A DNA stretch of 64,000 bases, from contig KN817528.1 of the NCBI GenBank assembly GCA_000827495.1, forward strand, positions 496,001-560,000. The letters are read 5' to 3'. Within the stretch, counting starts at the first letter, position 1. Each line of letters begins with the position of its first letter. The translations under genes and the position numbers were made by a program. The notes beneath the pieces were generated by a model, which was given only the letters and a program-made list of their open reading frames with translations, was not told the origin of the DNA and did not search any database. This document shows, in pieces, positions 1-13,074 of this stretch. Origin of the DNA: Hypholoma sublateritium FD-334 SS-4. Lineage: Eukaryota; Basidiomycota; Agaricomycetes; Agaricales; Strophariaceae.

Positions 1-358
1 TAATATTTCCCAAGATAGCCATGGCCGGGAGTCAACCGGGAGTCCATCAGATGCTTGTGGAAATGCCGGCGACGCATTGAAGGAGTCATTTCGCCCATCT
101 GACCTATCTAAAGTATATCGGATTACAGGCTCGATATAAAGCCCCCAAACATAGGCCGACAAGGTGTATGAATATTGTTCTCTTGCATCGCCATCTTAAA
201 GTGGCGGTGCCCATGTGTGCAATGCCATCATTTCCTTTTCAGACGTGGCTTGTCCCCTCTAAAACAATGAAAATTCCATACAAATTCTACACGATGTCTG
301 ACCCCCTCTGCAGCTCGTGTCTATGTTATCGACCATCTAACTGTATTAACCGCCATCT
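1..358. other. Short segment downstream of dolichol kinase
   Basis: This lies beyond the stop codon of the minus-strand dolichol kinase gene, so its right part is probably 3' UTR. I see no open frame with family resemblance and no RNA gene. Confidence 0.5.
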
Positions 359-3300
359 TTACACACCCGTAATTGCCACCATGCTCCACATGAACAGCGG
401 CAGGGTCAGGTTGTCGTTCTGGTCCGACAGAGCTTCCAAGATCGCTGAGATCACCGCGACAGAGATATATCGTCCGACCTGTAGGCAGTTGTCAGTCCCT
501 ATCGGCTACAGACCCAACGGCGGGGCTTGAAACCGCGCCAAACACACCGAAAAAGCCTCAAGGAATCCGGCCAGGCGCAGAAAGAAGGCGGCGGTGAGAA
601 TAGACACCACAAACGCGAGGCTTCCTTCCAGGGTTTTCGATGTCGTGGCGGACCATCGATGGACGCCGAGTCGTTTTCCAACTATAGAGGCCTGACAGAA
701 GAAGAATTTAGTCGCTATCGATCCTGCCACGCCCGCGGCCCAGCGCAAACAATGACGACGAACCGCTGCATCCCCGAGTCCCAGGGTCAGGATGCCTGTA
801 AATTGCAGCAGCCTGCTTGGCCTGTGGTGAATTGATGATCAGTCAGCTGAGCCGAAGCCGCGCGGTGAGGTCTGGGAAGAAAACTCCGCCCACGCACCCT
901 TCCAGCCACAGAGACCCCGCGCAGCCGGTCAGCAAATAGAAGTGGCTCAGGATCGCCGTCCCGCTATCCTTGTGATCAAGGAACTCATTCATGAAGAGGT
1001 GCAACGAGGCGCCAAACGGGTATATCGCGAAGTAGCGCACGTACTCAGCGAACGTGAACAATGCAAACGCCGCGCTGAACGAGAGGTGCGTGAAGGCAGG
1101 CTGGAAAAAAGTCCGCAATCCAGTCAGCATATACGTATCCCGGGCGAGAGGCAAGTGGAGGGGGTACTGACGTCGACCGCGACCCCAGGAACGAACATGA
1201 CTACTGCGAGGCCGTGGAAAAATTTTCTGCGCCCATTCAACCCAAGCGTGGGCACATGTTTGTCCGCCGCGTCCAGCAAGTCGGTCGCTACGTTCGACAT
1301 ATTCGCGCCGTTAGGGAGATTAGGCATGTTGGGGAAGGACGTAGGGAACGCCATGTCCCAGGGGCCAGATGAGGCCGCCAACGGCGACGAGGGGGCTCCG
1401 CCATCACCCGCGCTCGACGGTGGCACATTCTCCGTTGTGGAGTTGCTCACGGGTGCAACATCGGTCGCTGGGGTCGAATTTCTTGGCCGGAAGCGCCGCA
1501 GCCTCGCCAGCTGTCGATTCCACCCCGCCACGCTAATACTACCCAGCAGCGCCCAGTAGGAGAGGAGCGCCGGCCGCGTCCATTTTTTCTTCCCCTCCAA
1601 AATCCGATACACGACCCACAGCCACGGGTCCCGGTTACCCAAACACCACCGGGTCCACAAACCAATCAATGTTCCTATGATTAGAATGCTCCCCACGTAG
1701 AATGCGAGGGCGTAATACCGCCGATTCCTCTCTTTTTCCTTCGGAAACCGAAGACGATGCATTGGTCTCTGTGCATTGTTCCGCGACAGCGCGAGGATGG
1801 GCGACAAGAGGAATCCAACGACGAAGGACCCCACGATAAGGGCTATCTGGAATATCAGAAGGGGGGTGGGCAGACGATATGTCCGGATAAACGGTGTTGT
1901 GATGGGCCAGATCTACATCGCGAAAGCGTCAGCCGCTTGAACCCTGAAAGTCAGCGGAGAAGCGACATACACGGGCTATGGTGATATTAAGAAACTCCAG
2001 GAAAAGGGCTGTACCGCCGAAACACACCAAACCTAGTTCGCCGAGGGTAAAGCCTCCATGAGCCAGACGCAGGGCGACGTAAAGCGTGATTTGGTAGAAC
2101 AATGAGGCGACGACCACTTCGAAGAGATTTAAATCTGCGCGCAAATAGACAGTCAGTCACATTGCCGCTGTTGGGGACCCCGGCGAACATACATTTCCAT
2201 AAATTAACGTCATAAATCCGCAGCGACAGTTTGAGGGTGATCATCAGGACACTCGTGGCGACAGTAAACATGGCATAGTACAAGGAACGCCGGCCTTCCT
2301 TTCGGGGAACAGAAAAACGTTCACCGTCAGGCTTGCTGCCCCCATGTCGCGCGCGATACTCGATCCACCACGACGCACAGGTGTGCAAAAGAAGGATAAC
2401 AGAACAAAACGTGCTCAGCTCCAAGATACTGTATCGCGATAGCAGAACGGCGTGTTCAGCCGACACTTGCATCTGGGAGTTTTTCAGTGTCATAGGCGCT
2501 TCGATTATCCACCCGGCAGGTAGATCATGAGAAGATAACGCTACTTGTTTGATCGACAAGAGGAGGAGTGCCGAGGCAATGAGGGGGCCGAGGAGGAGAC
2601 CGGTGAATATTCCGTCGTCCCGCGAAGCCCTGGAGTTCTGGGGTCAGCGTGGTGGACACAGATGCAGGACTTTGGTGAGCTTACCGATAATTCTTCGGGA
2701 CAGTCATCCATATGTACCCGAAGTCACTTTTATTGAAAATCGGCGGAACTATATTTCGCCTGTTTCCTTCGACAAGGCGCGGCGAGCCTGGGCGTACCGG
2801 CGCGCCAGAAACAATTACGGGTTTGGGTTTAGGGCCTGTGGGCTTGGGTGCAACACCAGATAATGTACTGTGGGTCCACATTAAGTATAAGAATGAAGCT
2901 GTAGAGATTATTTGCAGTTCTAGAATCAGAAACAGGATATCAGAACACGCATTGATTCAAACGAATAGCATTCGCAGTTACCGAAAGCAAGCCACATATG
3001 AGTATCAACACTTCGCAGGAACGGTATTTCTGGAGTTGGGTATTGTGCAATGCACCACGTAGCGTAAAAGAGTGAAATAAGAAGGAGCAGGGATTCTCCT
3101 AATTTTCGTGTGTCTATCGAGAATGTCCAAGTCCGAGAAGTCAGAGGAACATTGAGCTGCAGGTGGATCTCAGGCGGGAGGAAATATTTGGGCTCGGCGA
3201 GGTCGGATATTTGCCGGGGATTATTGCGGACGACAGCCGGCGACAGGTGCCTGTTAAGTGACTTCATAGACGTTGGCGCCCGTAGGATAGCAGGGGATCG

Positions 3301-3884
3301 GGAGCGCGTAAAAGAGGTGCGCTTGTGGGCATGTTTTACAGTAGCAGTAGCGGTCGAATCGCCCGACGAGTGTTCGTGCGGACTTGATCTTCTTTTTGAG
3401 GTCGCCTTTAGCTTGGATCCGTCTGTCTGTCGGAGCGTTTTTTGCGCATAAGCCCGGCCTCGGAGGTCTGCCAGTTGGTCTTCATCACTGTCATCGTCGG
3501 TGCTATAGCGAGATCCCGAGCTAACAGGTTATGTCACGGATTTCAGAACTAGCAGCGCTTTCAGAGTCAGTAGACGCACCTGGAGGACCCTGCATGGTAG
3601 CTAGTACTCCAATCCATCACAGGCGCCCTCACAGCGCCTTCAGCAGCTCCCGATCCGAGTCTCTTCCGAAACCTTGGGCCATTTTGTTGATTTTTACGAG
3701 TGTCATTACGCGTAGAAGCCTGCTTCGACGCAGGGGGTGAAGGCGACGAGTGTGAGCGAGGCAGTTTGGCCGAAATGAAGGTTTTCGAGTTTAAATGATA
3801 GCGAGGAGCGTTACGCGTTGTAGCGTTGAAATAGACTGATCTGTACGGAGGTGTGTTGGTGTCGCCTGAGCTTGTTTCGTTCAA
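359..3884 (-). CDS. SEC59: Dolichol kinase (Sec59-like), multi-exon
   Basis: Predicted ER-membrane CTP-dependent dolichol kinase, which makes dolichyl phosphate for N-glycosylation, GPI anchors and O-mannosylation. Family motifs appear in the right order on the minus strand: a first membrane span LLLLISLFYATWCIAQY (about 3040), FTLGELGLV...EFLNITIAR (about 2070-1980), NGRRKFFHG (about 1220), FLDHKDSG with ILSHFYLL (about 990-940), a late glycine-rich segment with KTLEGS (about 650), and LSDQNDNLTLPLFMWS near the C-terminus (about 400). The last exon ends at TAA 359-361. The N-terminus is a long Ser/Arg-rich, probably cytosolic region (about 3884-3200); an intron of about 60 nt at 3530-3590 joins GSS to an acidic stretch in correct phase. 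The start is the first Met of the upstream open frame and could lie further in. Exon borders in the middle of the gene are only approximate. Confidence 0.85.
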
Positions 3885-5038
3885 AGTCTCGTACTTTCTT
3901 GTCTCTACTCTGGTGTTGCTCTGGTGGCATTTGACGCTCTAGAATGTTATGACACGATTAAATATCACGTGTCAGTGACTATAAATAAGTCTTGTGGCTT
4001 CCATCACTTGTCGCCATCATCTGCGCTCAATGGAGGTTGTGTTGAAGCTGCCCAATAACATGTCTCATATAATCTTAGCTGGATACAGGAAACTCCTCTA
4101 TTTATCGGTACGAATCATACTTTATCCATACCCAAATTCTACAATTTTATAAGGACCATTAAAAGGTCTGCCCGATCATCACAATCGCGAAAGTGTCAAA
4201 ATCAGGGATGGCATACTACTTTTGTACTACTTGTGCGTCGGTTTAAATTCGCGGTTTATTCGCCAAGGTATGACATCGCTGGCTTGGATTATCAGAAAAT
4301 GATGTGGTCACCGTCAGGAGTGTTTTTACCAGTTTTTACCGCTCAGAGACGCGATTTTCACACCAAATAAAAACACCCTAAATCACAGTAATGCATACTA
4401 CCTGTGCATGTGTTCGTTCCAAGCGCGTTCTAGGACTTTTATGGGTTGAATTGTGTGATGAAAACTATTCTTGGGCAATAGGCTGTACTTACCCCCCTCC
4501 CCTCCCGGGAACTTTCACGCTGAAAGACGTTTCAAGGCTCTCAGATGCAGCGCTCTCAGGAATGACATTCGGCTTGCAATCGGCGAAAGTAAAATGGGAT
4601 CGGCAAGCTGCTGCAAACCACTGCAGGTCGCTGCACAGCAAGTAAGTATTACATATGGACCTCTTCATTTTCAGGCACTCTCTGGACAAGACGAAACTAA
4701 TTATAAGTTCTGATGAATATTATTGGTGATCGTGATACACTCTCTCGACGCCACAACCACATTGTCAACCCAGATTCGGACAAATACAAGGAACTAGCAT
4801 ACAACTGAGTAGAGGGGTGGATCATTTCGCACATCAATGTGTGAAAAGATACAGGAGAATAGCAGTAACCGTAGAAGGGAGATACCTGTACATTACATGT
4901 TGTGGTATATGGGCCAAAGATGTGACCGACGACGAGTGTGAATTGATAGAGATACAATGTGTTTGTGGTTAATAGCAATGTATCAATTAGTCCGAGGTGG
5001 AGCGCAAAACCGTGACATGATGGTCGTTAACCCGCTGT
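3885..5038. other. Intergenic, upstream of dolichol kinase
   Basis: About 1.15 kb between the dolichol kinase start and the end of the bZIP gene, fairly AT-rich. It should hold the dolichol kinase promoter and the bZIP 3' UTR. GTGTTTTTA near 4320 and TAAAAACAC near 4370 form a 9-bp inverted repeat of unknown meaning. No convincing coding frame. Confidence 0.5.
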
Positions 5039-6217
5039 CTAGGGGAGATCTGAGCTATATACTGCCGAGCGAGACGCTTGACCGTTCTGGATGCTGTGGC
5101 CGTCCATTGGCCGTAGGTGTTCCGAAGACCGAGACTGTTGTTGTTGTTGTTGTTGCTGGGGTTGGGCGGGGTGGGGGAGGTGAGGAAAGCCCTGTCCTAT
5201 AGAATAACCTGGCTGGGGTTCCGTGACGGAGCGTCGATGAGGAGGAGCAAAAGGTAGAGGCGACTCGCGCGCAGGCTGGAGGGTCTGGGACTGGGCGTGA
5301 GCGTGAAGGCCGGGAGACGGTGTCTGACTGTAGTGGACGCCACTGGACTCGTGGGAGGCGAACGGCTGCGAGTATGTGTATTGTTGGCGCGACTCCTCGC
5401 GCATGTCCCCCCGAGAAAACGGGTGTCCGTTGTAACTTGCTCCCATCGGCCTGGCGGACGAGTTGGTGTAAGAGCCTGGACTTCCAGCGTACAGGTTTGT
5501 CGACAAAGAACGTGATGAAGTAGCGAAGGTATTATTATACGGGAACTGGAGTGGTTTCACGGCCATGGGGGCGGTCATGGGCGTGGTCATGGAATTCATG
5601 TGGTACGGCATGTCGGAAGAAGAGTCCATTTCCCCTGTGTGCTGAGTCGGGTGTTGGTGGTCGTTTAATAGGAGAGAGTCGTCCCAATTTCCATCAATTA
5701 CGGTCATTGGATGCGACGACGAGGACATTGAAACGCCAATACCGGACGGCGACATGGAGCTCGCCCGCGATGCTGGGGAGTTGCCGTCCGATGAGCCGCA
5801 GCCAGAGTTGAATCCCAAGGACTGTGAGTTGCTTCCTTCGTACGTCTTATTCTTGTCCTTGCCGGTAGGCCCCTTCCCCAGTGGGACCCTCGATGAAGGA
5901 GGGAGACGCAGCGCCAAGCGGAGGCAATTGTTCTCCTCTTCCAATTCGGCGACTCTTTGCTCTAAAGCCTAATTTCGGAAGGGGACGGTGGAAAAAGAAT
6001 GGATATGTTATAATGAAATTTCACATATGTTAGGAAAGGAATTTCATACGTGAAGATGGGCAGCGCGCCGGGCACGGAATGCCCTCTGCACATCGCGAGC
6101 GCGGTTTGGAGGGAGGTTATCGTTGCGCTTTCTGCCTCTCTTGGAGGGTGTGGTCGAGTTGGAGAGTGACATAGAACCGGAAGAAAGGTTATAGCCAGGA
6201 TGCCCAACAAGCGACAT
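5039..6217 (-). CDS. bZIP transcription factor
   Basis: Nuclear DNA-binding protein of about 365 residues in two exons: 6217-6050 (56 codons) and 5968-5039. The 81-nt intron opens with GTATGA and closes with TTAG, in phase 0. Exon 1 encodes the basic region, with SKRGRKRNDNLPPNRARDVQ followed by RAFRARRAAHLH. This is the fungal type with N..R..R spacing used to contact DNA. Exon 2 opens with the leucine zipper ALEQRVAELEEENNCLRLAL and a conserved PLGKGPTGKDK tail. The rest is low-complexity Ser/Pro/Gln with a run of eight Gln encoded near 5133-5157. The start Met (6215-6217) was chosen because it gives a short leader before the basic region. The family includes fungal stress regulators, but I cannot assign a target pathway. 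Confidence 0.88.
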
Positions 6218-8439
6218 AATATAGGAACCTCCGATAATGCGCATGCAAATATTAATTGGGTCATGAGAGACCATATAAGGTAACTACGATCGGAAAATTC
6301 CCCATCTAACCTGATCCAAACTCGACAGGACACACCGTTCGGCACACTCTTAAGGCCCCATTTATGTCCAACAAAACATAACTTCTCGGAGATGAAGTGC
6401 ACCTCATTGCTTTGTCACAAATTCGTGAAGTCGCAAACCACCGCCGGCAAACTGAGTTTTGAAACGCGGTTGTCCAGGGTTGTCCGCACCAGTTCGGGAT
6501 TGGGCCGAGTACGCGACAGATCCGACGGAGCCATCAGGGGCGCAACCATGTATGTCACTCAACGTAATTTCCTCTGTGCGAGCCTCGAGGCGATTACGGC
6601 ATACATATGGCAATCTAGGACAATGTAGATGGTGACAGAGAACTCGGATTGTAGGCGTGTTGAAGCTTGAAGTCTTTTTAGCTGCCGACTGCTGCCCCTC
6701 GTTGGGGAAGTCACCGATGCTATGATCAGGTGGGCATGTGTATCATGACCAGATCTCGGAGCGAGATATACAACACGTGGCTTTAGGTCCAAATGAAAAG
6801 TTTATCACACAGATAACGGCATAGACTTTTATTAGAATTAGCGCCTCCGAGTCTCTCTACGACCTGTAGCTTCTCCATGAAAACTCGTTCTGTCGTTCAA
6901 CAAATCTCATTGTACTGATTTATGGATAAACATATCATAATATTCAGATCTAGGGTACTTACTTGTACAAACGCGGCTTTCAAGTACGGAGAAATCTCGT
7001 TGCTCTGCGGCTCCGCCGGATTTTTTTTCGTTCAATTGATTCAGTGATTGCGCAATGGCGATGATGTTGCCAACCATACGAAACCAACACTACACAGACA
7101 TATCTAACAGTGATTGTTTGTTTTATTGTAACGTTCCCATTAGCCCGTCTTCCTTTGCAATTCTGAGACCGTTGTATCCGCTATTCCCTTGCCTTTTTTT
7201 TTTTGGAAATTTCGTCGAAGTTCTGGCGGCTGGTGGCCCTTTCAGAGTCGAGATTTATCATCAATAAAATACTGCGGACCAAAAATTGGGTATAAGCTTA
7301 CCCACCAGATGTGGTTGATCAATATGGAGATCCGGAGCGGGTAGTTAGCCGCAAAAAATTGAAGCCAAGCTCAGTGCCGGCTTGTATGGGATCAAATACT
7401 ACAGGCCGGATAAAGTCTAAATTGTGTGGGGTCGAGGTTATTGTCCATGCTATCCACCGTACCTCCCCGTACTACCTCTCTGTTGTGCCCGGCAAAATGA
7501 TTGTGAAGGCAATTCGGTAGATTTGGAACGTTTGTGGTTTATGTACCAACACCTTTGCTGAAAATTTCCAAGTTCAAGTAGTTCGTTATCGATTGTACCA
7601 TCTCTGATCTCAATCAGCCTAGGGTACATTATATATATCAGGAACAAAATCTGCCAATGCACGCGGGCCAGGTTCAAGTGCTCTTACGACGTTTGAGCAT
7701 ACGGTGCGATCTTCCTCTGACCTAGCCTTTGCAGTGGAATACACATTTTACAACGATAAATTCGGCTTTGCCAAAGAGTTCTGACGATTTGAGGAAATTT
7801 ATGAAGGTCTGGTTACATTTGGGGGACCATAATTTCCAATAGTTCAAAAGTACGTCCAATATATTTCTGGATGGTTCACCTCATGGAACAAAGGAAGCTA
7901 CTTATAGCAGGGTTTATATCAAACAAACTTCGCGTTGGGATAACACTGCCTTGAACTCGAACATTACTTGTCACCAATAGATGCTTGGTATCGACGTCAT
8001 ATTCAGAAGTTTTTTGTCGGGACGTGGGTATTTTTGACCTCCTGTTGTTCCTCTAAAATCTTATCAGAGTGGGACCCATGGACGCGCTCAAGACGCGAAT
8101 TCGGTAGATCTACCAAATACTTGATCTCAGAAGATAGCGCGCGTCGAACTTACACCGCTGTCGGTGTATCTACCATCTTCATAAAATCACAAGAATTCAA
8201 GATCGGTATATTTGATTAATCTGTCTCAAATCCAATAATACTACCAGGAAGAGTTGAGGAAGAGTGTGAGGGAGCGCTTGGGGCGCGCATTGGGCGCTCC
8301 GATCAGTAGGGCCCTGTCAGAGCGTGTGAGTATACTACGTAAGCGGCTTAGACATTCAACGTGTAAGGGTCCTGCTGCACTCCCATCACCAGGCCCACAA
8401 TATCTACTTTCTCTTTTTGTTTTTTTGCTATACTAAAAT
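6218..8439. other. Large intergenic region between bZIP and SF1 genes
   Basis: About 2.2 kb upstream of both the bZIP gene (leftward) and the SF1 gene (rightward), so it contains both promoters. Open frames are short and resemble nothing I know. A perfect 12-bp palindrome GGTAGATCTACC sits at 8103-8114. No tRNA or transposon structure seen. Confidence 0.5.
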
Positions 8440-10258
8440 ATGTGGAAACCGGCAACCCGCCAAATCACTGGCACAAACGATGGTCAGTATATCCGTCTTA
8501 CTTTTCATAGGTCAAGTTTGTTCCTGACTCGTTTTACAGTCCCTCTTGGACAGCGTCGCCGCTTCGGACCCGCACCAGCGGATGACGCACCAGCCCCGCA
8601 ACTCGCCCAACCCTCTCCGTCGGCTTATCCTCGTTCTCATCAAGATGAAAGTCCTGGGAAGCGGGGTAGAGACGAGTCGCCTGTTAATGGTGACCCAAAA
8701 AGTAAGCAGACTGAAAATTCATTGGCCTAACTTCGATTGTCTTGTCGCATCGTGAAAAGTCCTTCCGACGATTTTCGAGGTTGTATACAATTCTCATTCT
8801 AAACCTCAATGCACATGCACATAGTTTCGCTAACGCTGACCACTTACTAACCCATCTGACCTCTACCATCTTCGTTAGTTGATCCGAATGCTCCTCGTAA
8901 ACGTCGGAGCCGTTGGGGAGACGCCAAAACCGAAATTCCTGGTCTGCCCACCGCCATCTCTGCTGCTGGAGTCTCGCAGGCCCAATTGGATAACTATGCT
9001 ATCCATTTGCGTCTTGAAGAGATCAATCGCAAGCTTAGGTTAAACGACTTCATTCCTCCTGAGCGAGAACGGTGCGCCCTTCATATTTGTACCATACATG
9101 CGCATATATTGACCGATATTTCTTAGGTCGGCTTCTCCCCCACCCACGTACGATGCTCATGGTCGTAGGACCAACACCCGTGAAGTTCGTTACCGCAAAA
9201 AGCTCGAAGACGAACGTATCAAGCTCGTCGATCGTGCCATGAAGAATGACCCCAATTTCCGCCCTCCCGTTGAATACCATCAACAAAAGCGTTCCCAGCG
9301 TCCTTCTGACAAAGTTTATATCCCCGTTAAAGAATTCCCGGAGATCAATTTCTTCGGTTTGCTCGTGGGACCTCGCGGAAATAGTTTGAAGAAAATGGAA
9401 CGCGAAAGTGGGGCCAAAATCAGCATTCGAGGGAAAGGCAGCGTCAAAGAAGGAAAGGCTCGTCCTGATCAATATGCAGATGATGCCGAAGAAGACCTCC
9501 ACTGTCTCGTTCTTGGTGATAGCGATGAAAAGGTCGCTGCTTGCGTCAAGATGATCAACAAAGTCATCGAAACTGTGAGTATCCATTGCTGTCGATGACA
9601 GGATAATTGCTCATTTCAACAGGCGGCTTCAACTCCCGAAGGCCAGAACGATCATAAGCGAAACCAATTGCGCGAATTGGCAGCACTAAATGGAACCCTT
9701 CGTGACGATGAAAACCAAATTTGTCAAAACTGTGGTGGCGTTGGTCACCGAAAATATGACTGCCCAGAACAGCGCAACTTTACTGCTAACATCATTTGTC
9801 GCGTCTGTGGCAGCGCGGGCCACATGGCCAGGGATTGTACTGTCAATAAAGATCCTAACGCTCAAGCAGTTTCTATCAATGGCCCCTCACCGTCTCTTAA
9901 CAGAACAGGATTCGATTCTGAATACGCCAGCTTGATGGCTGAGCTTGGAGAAAACGCCGGCGCCGGTGATCCCGGGAAGACCCCTTGGGACGCCCCCAGC
10001 ATGGGCGGTCACGATATCACCGCTGGCGGGTCGAATATTCCTCCGTGGCGTCGACCAGAATCGTGGATCCAGCCCCCCAACAATAACCAGCAGCAAGGTT
10101 TCCGACCACCTCAAGGAGGATACGGAGCAGGATATGGAGCGGCCGCAGGATACGGAGCAGCAGGCGGACAATGGGCAGGTTATTCCGCAAATGGCTACCA
10201 GCAACCTCAAGATTACTCCAATTACGCATCGTATTATCAAGGCCAATACGCTCAGTAA
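8440..10258 (+). CDS. MSL5: Branchpoint-binding protein (SF1/BBP)
   Basis: Splicing factor 1: binds the intron branchpoint with U2AF in the early spliceosome. Five exons fit in phase: 8440-8482, 8540-8701, 8879-9071, 9127-9574 and 9623-10258. Order of parts: a Pro/Ala-rich leader, KRRSRWGD and [10 protein letters not shown] (the region known to contact U2AF and mark the helix-hairpin domain), the KH domain with [15 protein letters not shown] (the GPRG loop that grips RNA), a QUA2-like stretch, then two CCHC zinc knuckles [14 protein letters not shown] and [14 protein letters not shown], and a Gly/Tyr/Gln-rich tail. Length and order match fungal SF1. The first exon encodes only 14 residues. 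TAA is at 10256-10258. Confidence 0.95.
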
Positions 10259-10588
10259 AGTCGCTTATCACTGACGCGATCTTAACGACGCGTCCCCTCA
10301 CCCTCTGACAACTTCGTAGCACTTAACCTCTAAACAACTTTAGCTAGCGCAGGCTTGCCCGACCCCGTGTTACCTGTAACCGCTTCTTCCTTACGATTTG
10401 ACTATTTCTATTGATTGACCGCAGCCAGCTCCAAGTATCCTGATAGCCTTTCTCATCCTCCATTCACATGCCGTCTCAATAGGTCAATGCTACACATTAG
10501 AGGCTTACCTCAATGTGCCATGACCCCGGTGGGGCAATTCAATTCGTACGCCTGAGTGTATCGTTATGTAACGGACATGATATATATT
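10259..10588. other. Convergent 3' region between SF1 and NSUN5
   Basis: About 330 bp between the stop codons of two convergent genes, so it holds both 3' UTRs. No coding signal of its own. Confidence 0.6.
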
Positions 10589-12501
10589 TCATGTTCGAGT
10601 TGTTTTGTTTACTTTCCGTCGTTTCTTTTTATTCGGTTTGGAATGGACTTCCTCCGGCGACTCCTCTACTTCTTTCCTCTTGGTTGTAGCATTGGGCAAC
10701 ACCCTAACAAAACATGAAACAAAAAAGCCATTGGTTGCGTCTTCACCGGGCAAGCATCGTACAAGAGACGCGGCATCACCTGTTATATACCAAGCTCAAT
10801 GTCAGGGACAATGAATGCCTAAGTTTCATACCTGGAGAGTCCAGCTCCGCCGAGTAACCGCGTCGTGGCCAGGCAGGTAGCACTTCGCTTTGCGGGGCCA
10901 GTTCGAATGAACCATTCGATGCTTCCTCAGATTTGAGAGCATTTCCTACGACACGCTCGTTTTCGGTGGCGTGGATACTGCATGTCGAGTACACGATTCT
11001 TTGGACGTTAGGAACTAGAAATAATCCAGAGTCAAGCAACCCCATATGCTCAAATTAATAACGGCAGAGCACTTGAAAGTAGAGGAGAAAGGCGTACACC
11101 TCATGGCGTGCTTGATCATCATGAGTTGGAAGCCGGCCAGTTTATCCAAACGGTCATCATCCTTGGGAGAGTCATCTTCCGCGTCTGGCCAATTACGCGG
11201 AAGTTAGCTTTGAAGTCAGCGACTGGTTCCGAGGGAAAACATGCCTGGTTCGAGCAAATGATCTAATCGATTAACAATCCCCGAGCCACTGCAAGAAGGA
11301 TCGAGAAGACTTGATGAAAACACGAGTTCGTTAGATTTTCATTGAGATTCAACCGGCGACAATGCCTAAAATTGCGCACTTACATATGAGTGACGGGCGA
11401 AAATTGGGGGTCAGACGGGTCTGTGGTTAGGAAGTCAGCGTTGATCGGGGAGGTGTTTGAGCAGCCGGCTTTAGCAAGCATCATTTTGAGCGTCTGGAAG
11501 CGCTTCTTGTCACGCTCGAAGGCGTATAGCTGAAAAAACATGAATATCAGATGACATTTGGATGGCTTATGTTGGCAGGAACGATGGACGGACCTTCCCT
11601 TTGTTGTTCATGAGGGCACTCAGATGCGAGGTTTTGTTCCCTGGCGCCGCGGTTGCATCAATTACGACGCTTGTATTTATGGACGGGGGTGATAGGACGA
11701 CAGCCGGGAAGCAAGATGCCTTATCCTGCAAGATAATCTTTCCAGATGTGTAAAGAGGGTCGTCTTGAAACGATATGCTGGGAGAAAAGAGCAATAGATT
11801 GGGCACATGCGCATCTTTACAGAAACCTTTTCTAAGCTCGCCGATATGAGATATGCACCATGAAAAGAAAGAAAGCTTGTGCTTACCTAGAGGAAAAAGG
11901 ATCTGACAGAACGAAGCCCCGTGAAACGAGAGAATCGATAGCCTGTTCCAAGGTCCCTTTCACTGTGTTGACACGCACATACCGCGGTATCAACGCTGTG
12001 ATATGTCAATGAGCACTAATCGTAATCTTGTTGAGAATCCAATCACCTGCTCGTTCATCTCCGTTGTGGGCAAGCTGGAGATTTGACGTAGCACCGCGCT
12101 TGATCTTTATTTTCTGAAACTCTCCGTGTAAACGTGTCTTATGTCGCAGTACAGCCTGCTTTAGCGGGCCATCGCCGGCCTGTATGCCTCGCGCCAGCAA
12201 TAAATCATGGACAAGGGCAAGAACAAGATTCGCAGAGCTCGACGACAGTTTGCGCTCTTCCTTCATGAGGCTCGCCTTTTCAATGACTTCACGGAGCACT
12301 GACTTGACTACAAGGCATGTTCGCATTATAGACTCCTCTGTTCGTGAACAGATCAAGGACCTTACATTTTAATGTCTCGATGACCAGGGCAGCGGTTCGC
12401 TTCCTGTCCTTTTCTGGGAGAGTAGCAATGATGCCCTTGATCGACCCTTGCTTGGAATCGATTTGGTCCAACGTCTTAGCAGCTTCAAAGTAGAAGTTCA
12501 T
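10589..12501 (-). CDS. RCM1: 25S rRNA cytosine-C5 methyltransferase (NSUN5/Rcm1)
   Basis: SAM-dependent RNA methyltransferase of the NOL1/NOP2/Sun family, expected to make the conserved m5C of large-subunit rRNA in the nucleolus. Visible on the minus strand: N-terminal MNFYFEAAKTLDQID typical of NSUN5; LIPRYVRVNT just before the catalytic domain; the SAM-binding loop DATAAPGNKTSHL (about 11650); motif IV DPSCSGSG (about 11290); motif VI VYSTCS (about 10985); and the closing CLPGEDATNGFFVSCFVR (about 10740-10700) with a lysine-rich tail. First exons 12501-12366 and 12307-12047 join in phase across a 58-nt intron. The last exon starts after CAG near 10785 and ends at TGA 10589-10591. Both catalytic cysteines are present, so the enzyme looks active. 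Confidence 0.92.
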
Positions 12502-13074
12502 CCTAAACTATAGATACAGTTGTCTCGTAAGATGTGGATGGTGTGTACGGGAGGAAGAAGCCGTTGGGCGGTAGAAATAGGAAGGAAGATAGCGCCAGTG
12601 TGGACACGCTAGCACTACGGGATAACTAGAAAAGTGGCAAGGCGTTAGCATCCGGTTTTTCATAAGGCAAAAGCGCCAAAGTTATAAGGCAAAATGCGCC
12701 AAAGAATCAGCATCAAAAAGTGCTCGTCACATCTGGGTTACCCAGTCGGACAATGTAGATAAGATATAAACATCATAGGAAAAGAAGTAAAGAACGGCCA
12801 TAGATAACGAGACTCACAATTCTAGCCGAAACAAAGATGAGTGTGAGCGGGAACTTGGTTCAGAGGAGGATGTCCGATGAGCAGAGGACGAATTCAAAGA
12901 GAAAAAAATCATCAATGGCACCATCGTTCAAGCTCCGCCTCAAAATATAACCCGCGTGATCGAGATTCCGCATTGGACACGCTCTGATCATTGCATTTGC
13001 CACAGCGCGCGTCAGCGCTTTACATCCTTCTTTTTTCTTTCCGGGCGCCAAAACCCCAAACACAGTCCTATACA
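12502..13074. promoter_or_regulatory. Divergent promoter region, NSUN5 / DnaJ
   Basis: About 570 bp between two divergent starts. It must contain the promoters of both genes and the DnaJ 5' leader. No clear TATA box was picked out. Confidence 0.5.

Noticed and set aside
527..835. Plus-strand frame opposite the dolichol kinase 3' exons
   Set aside because: The minus strand carries family motifs in order here, so this is a shadow.
6559..6792. 77-codon minus-strand frame upstream of the bZIP gene
   Set aside because: No family match, and it is not joined to the bZIP gene by any convincing splice site.
8103..8114. GGTAGATCTACC palindrome as a regulatory site
   Set aside because: A single 12-bp palindrome with no second copy or known factor is not enough to call a site.
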